In this document: in pieces, positions 5,878-8,234 of the stretch | Numbering within the stretch: the stretch's first letter is position 1 | Layout of the letters: each line of letters starts with the position of its first letter | Translations under genes and position numbers: made by a program | Assembly: GCA_038258415.1 (NCBI GenBank) | Contig: JBBSPY010000144.1 | Coordinates: forward strand, 1 to 8,234 | DNA from: Schlegelella_A sp038258415 | GTDB taxonomy: Bacteria; Pseudomonadota; Gammaproteobacteria; Burkholderiales; Burkholderiaceae_C | DNA length: 8,234 nucleotides | Direction: 5' to 3' | The notes under the pieces: model-generated | Seen by the model: only the letters and a program-made list of their open reading frames with translations | Told to the model about the DNA's origin: nothing | The model's database searches: none

Positions 5878-6969
5878 ATGACCCCGCTTGCCGACCGCAT
5901 CCGCTCGACCATTCGCCAGGACGTCGCGTCGATGCACGCCTATGCTGTCCAGCCGAGCGCGGGGTTGGTGAAGCTCGACGCGATGGAGAACCCGTATCGA
6001 CTGCCGGCCGAGTTGCAGCGCGAGCTCGGCGAGCGTCTCGCTGCCGTGGCGATCAACCGCTACCCGGGGCAGGGCCCGGCCGACCTCGCGGTGGCACTCG
6101 CCAGGCACATCGAGTTGCCGGCCGGTTGCAGGCTGATGCTCGGCAACGGCTCCGACGAGCTCATCGACCTGCTCTCGGTCGCGTGCGACGTGCCCGGCGC
6201 GACCATCCTGGCGCCGCTCCCCGGCTTCGTGATGTACGAGATGTCGGCGAAGCTGCGCGGGCTCGGCTTCGCGGGCGTGCCGCTCACCGCCGACTTCCAG
6301 CTCGACGAACCGGCGATGCTCGACGCGATCGAGCGCCATCGCCCAGCGCTCACGTACATCGCGTATCCGAACAACCCGACCGCGAACCTGTTCGACGATG
6401 CGGTGATCGACCGCATCGTCGCGGCGGTCGGCGCGCAGGGCGGCTTCGTCGTGATCGACGAGGCCTACCAGCCGTTCTCGTCGCGCACCTGGCTGCCGCG
6501 GCTGGCCGACCCGAACCACGGCCACGTGCTGGTCCTGCGCACGCTCAGCAAGTTCGGCCTCGCCGGCGTGCGAATCGGCTACCTGTGCGGCGCGGCGCCG
6601 CTGATCGACGAAGTCGACAAGGTGCGCCCACCGTACAACGTCGGCTCGCTCAACGCAGCGGCGGCGCTGTTCGCGCTCGACCATGCCGACGAATACGAGC
6701 GACAGGCCGCCTCGCTGCGGAACGAGCGTGCGAAGCTGGTCGCGGCGCTGAAGTCGATCGACGGCGTGACCGTGTTCCCGAGCGAGGCGAACATGGTGCT
6801 CGTCCGCGTCCCCGACTCGGCAAGTGCCTTCGCCGCCATGAGGTCGCGCGGCGTGCTCGTCAAGAACATCGCCGGGCTGCATCCGCTGCTCGCCCAGTGC
6901 CTGCGCCTGACGGTGGGCACGCCGGAAGAGAACGCGCAGATGCTCAAGGCGTTGAAGGAAAGCCTCTAG
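5878..6969 (+). CDS. hisC: Histidinol-phosphate aminotransferase
   Basis: PLP-dependent fold-type I aminotransferase of 363 residues that converts imidazole acetol phosphate and glutamate to histidinol phosphate and 2-oxoglutarate. The PLP-site residues are visible: Asn166 in AYPNNPTAN, Asp194 in VVIDEAYQPF, Schiff-base Lys225 in RTLSKFGLAG and Arg232 in VRIGY. Arg343 in CLRLTVGT is the probable substrate-carboxylate arginine. The substrate-side N-terminus has KLDAMENPYRLP, typical of HisC. The reading frame stays open far upstream into hisD, but the ATG at 5878 lies just past the hisD stop and gives family length; a TTG at 5848 is a weaker alternative. No good Shine-Dalgarno is seen in the 31-bp gap, so initiation may rely on coupling to hisD. 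The stop directly abuts the hisB ATG. Confidence 0.96.
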   Translation: MTPLADRIRSTIRQDVASMHAYAVQPSAGLVKLDAMENPYRLPAELQRELGERLAAVAINRYPGQGPADLAVALARHIELPAGCRLMLGNGSDELIDLLSVACDVPGATILAPLPGFVMYEMSAKLRGLGFAGVPLTADFQLDEPAMLDAIERHRPALTYIAYPNNPTANLFDDAVIDRIVAAVGAQGGFVVIDEAYQPFSSRTWLPRLADPNHGHVLVLRTLSKFGLAGVRIGYLCGAAPLIDEVDKVRPPYNVGSLNAAAALFALDHADEYERQAASLRNERAKLVAALKSIDGVTVFPSEANMVLVRVPDSASAFAAMRSRGVLVKNIAGLHPLLAQCLRLTVGTPEENAQMLKALKESL

Positions 6970-7563
6970 ATGACGAACCGCACCGCCACCGTCCAGCGCG
7001 ACACGAAGGAAACGAAGATCGCCGTCACCGTCGACCTCGATGGCACCGGCGCCTCGACGCTCTCCACCGGCATCGGTTTCTTCGACCACATGCTCGAGCA
7101 GATCGCCCGGCACGGCCTCGTCGACCTGCAGATCGACGCCAAGGGCGACCTCCACATCGACGGCCACCACACGGTGGAGGACGTCGGCATCACGCTCGGC
7201 CAGGCGGTCGCGAAGGCGCTCGGCGAGAAGCGCGGCATCGCCCGCTACGGCCACGCCTACGTGCCGCTCGACGAGGCGCTCTCGCGCGTGGTGATCGACT
7301 TCTCCGGGCGCCCCGGCCTCGAGATGCACGTCGCCTTCAAGGCCGGGATGATCGGCGGCTTCGACACCCACCTCGCGCACGAGTTCTTCCAGGGCTTCGC
7401 CAACCACGCGCTCGCGACCGTCCACATCGACAACCTGCGCGGCGAGAACGCGCACCACCAGTGCGAGACGGTGTTCAAGGCGTTTGCGCGGGCGCTCCGG
7501 TCGGCGGTCGCCCTGGATCCACGCGTGGGCGACGCGGTGCCGTCGACCAAGGGCACGTTGTAG
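6970..7563 (+). CDS. hisB: Imidazoleglycerol-phosphate dehydratase, monofunctional
   Basis: Manganese-dependent enzyme of 197 residues that dehydrates imidazole glycerol phosphate to imidazole acetol phosphate; the family forms a 24-subunit assembly. Metal and active-site motifs are intact: FFDHMLEQIARHG (37-49), DGHHTVEDVGITLG (64-77), LAHEFFQGFANHA (135-147) and AHHQCETVFKAFARA (161-175). The protein lacks the N-terminal HAD phosphatase domain of enterobacterial HisB, so histidinol-phosphate phosphatase must come from another gene outside the window. The ATG follows the hisC TAG without a single base between; GAAGGAA (6954-6960) within the end of hisC is a good ribosome binding site nine bases upstream. 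Confidence 0.98.
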   Translation: MTNRTATVQRDTKETKIAVTVDLDGTGASTLSTGIGFFDHMLEQIARHGLVDLQIDAKGDLHIDGHHTVEDVGITLGQAVAKALGEKRGIARYGHAYVPLDEALSRVVIDFSGRPGLEMHVAFKAGMIGGFDTHLAHEFFQGFANHALATVHIDNLRGENAHHQCETVFKAFARALRSAVALDPRVGDAVPSTKGTL

Positions 7564-7566
7564 AAC

Positions 7567-7582
7567 GGCCGCGAGCACGGCC
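7567..7582 (+). promoter_or_regulatory. Small hairpin filling the hisB-hisH gap
   Basis: GGCCG (7567-7571) can pair with CGGCC (7578-7582) around a six-base loop CGAGCA. It begins three bases after the hisB stop and ends on the base before the hisH ATG. No clear Shine-Dalgarno sequence precedes hisH. The stem is short and GC-rich DNA produces many such stems, so any effect on hisH translation is a guess. Confidence 0.3.
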
Positions 7583-8234
7583 ATGCGCACCGTCGCGGTC
7601 GTCGACTACGGCATGGGCAACCTGCGCTCGGTGTCGCAGGCGGTCGCCCACGTGGCGCGCACGGCCGGCGGCTTCGAGGTGATCGTCACGTCGAGCCCCG
7701 ATGCGGTGCGTGCCGCGGAGCGCGTCGTGCTGCCGGGGCAGGGCGCGATGCCGGACTGCATGCGCGAGTTGCGCGGGTCGGGGCTCGAGGCGGCGGTCCG
7801 CGAGGCGGCCGCGACCAAGCCGCTGCTGGGCGTGTGCGTCGGCATGCAGATGCTGCTCGACCGCAGCGAGGAGGGTCCGGACGTGACGGGGACGCCGGGG
7901 CTCGGCATCGTCGCCGGCGAGGTGATCCGCTTCCGCCTCGACGGTCAGCTCCAGGACGACGGCAGCCGCTACAAGGTGCCGCAGATGGGCTGGAACGAGG
8001 TGGTGCAGGCGCGGCCGCACGCGCTCTGGCGAGGCATTCCGGACGGTGCTCGCTTCTATTTCGTGCACAGCTTTCATGCCCGGCTGGCCCGACCCGAGAA
8101 CAGCCTCGGCGAAACCACGTACGGCACCCGCTTTACCTCCGCACTCGGCCGCGATAACATTTTCGCGACCCAGTTCCACCCGGAAAAAAGCGCAGCGTTC
8201 GGTCTGGCCCTCTACGACAACTTCCTGCACTGGA
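7583..8234 (+). CDS. hisH: Imidazole glycerol phosphate synthase, glutamine amidotransferase subunit, cut at the right edge
   Basis: The frame from the ATG at 7583 gives 217 residues and is still open at the window end. The last visible residues FLHW are normally followed by only a few more in HisH, so the gene is nearly complete. HisH is a class I (triad) glutaminase that supplies ammonia to HisF, making IGP and AICAR from PRFAR. The N-terminal VVDYGMGNLRSV (6-17), oxyanion region PGQGAMPDCM (51-60), nucleophile Cys85 in LLGVCVGMQMLLDRSEEG, and His199/Glu201 in TQFHPEKS complete the catalytic triad; KVPQMGWNEV (131-140) is also family-specific. It directly follows hisB by 19 bp; hisA and hisF are expected downstream. 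Confidence 0.97.
   Translation, partial: MRTVAVVDYGMGNLRSVSQAVAHVARTAGGFEVIVTSSPDAVRAAERVVLPGQGAMPDCMRELRGSGLEAAVREAAATKPLLGVCVGMQMLLDRSEEGPDVTGTPGLGIVAGEVIRFRLDGQLQDDGSRYKVPQMGWNEVVQARPHALWRGIPDGARFYFVHSFHARLARPENSLGETTYGTRFTSALGRDNIFATQFHPEKSAAFGLALYDNFLHW

Noticed and set aside
4302..5912. 536-codon open frame on the minus strand opposite hisG/hisD
   Set aside because: Antisense shadow of the intact hisD; low-complexity composition and no domain.
5773..7590. 605-codon open frame on the minus strand opposite hisC/hisB
   Set aside because: Spans two intact conserved genes on the other strand and shows only Arg/Val/Glu/His-rich shadow sequence.
1..8234. Mobile element, phage, CRISPR array or defence system
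   Set aside because: No transposase, integrase, repeat array, tRNA-associated site or composition shift is seen; the genes are contiguous core functions with uniform GC-rich codon use.

Overview
The window reads as a high-GC (roughly 70% by eye) betaproteobacterial chromosome segment, most likely from the Burkholderiales or a close relative. The basis is the gene order ABC-2 transporter - bolA/ibaG - murA - hisG - hisD - hisC - hisB - hisH, which I know as a core betaproteobacterial arrangement. Other support is the short HisZ-dependent HisG, the monofunctional HisB and the family-typical protein sequences. It is a chromosomal housekeeping region. I see no phage, transposon, CRISPR, tRNA or rRNA sequence in it.

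Layout. Positions 1-483 (minus strand) hold the N-terminal three quarters of a TetR/AcrR-type repressor that runs off the left edge. A 65-bp divergent intergenic region contains a perfect 16-bp palindrome and a -10-like TAGAAT, a plausible operator/promoter for the rightward genes. An ABC-2 type exporter follows, as an ATPase and a permease with an ATGA overlap. After 33 bp comes a BolA-family gene of the IbaG/YrbA type, with a -10-like GATAAT placed so that transcription could begin at or next to its ATG. murA follows 18 bp later. Its Shine-Dalgarno sequence lies in the 3' arm of a hairpin whose loop is exactly the bolA stop codon. murA overlaps hisG by a GTGA, hisG overlaps hisD by an ATGA, hisD-hisC are 31 bp apart, hisC-hisB abut with no gap, and hisB-hisH are 19 bp apart. 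hisH is cut by the right edge only a few residues before its expected end.

How the genes work together. MurA commits UDP-GlcNAc to peptidoglycan. HisG, HisD, HisC, HisB and HisH supply steps 1, the last two oxidations, the aminotransfer, the dehydration and the glutaminase half of the IGP synthase reaction of histidine biosynthesis. The remaining genes (hisA, hisF, hisI, hisE) are expected just beyond the right edge. A HisZ subunit and a histidinol-phosphate phosphatase must be encoded elsewhere. The tight packing suggests one transcript from bolA through the his genes, with no histidine-specific leader or attenuator visible before hisG.

I did not find a clearly new biological system. The observations most worth checking are regulatory: the putative TetR operator, the stop-codon-in-loop hairpin over the murA ribosome binding site, and the two near-leaderless promoter candidates.
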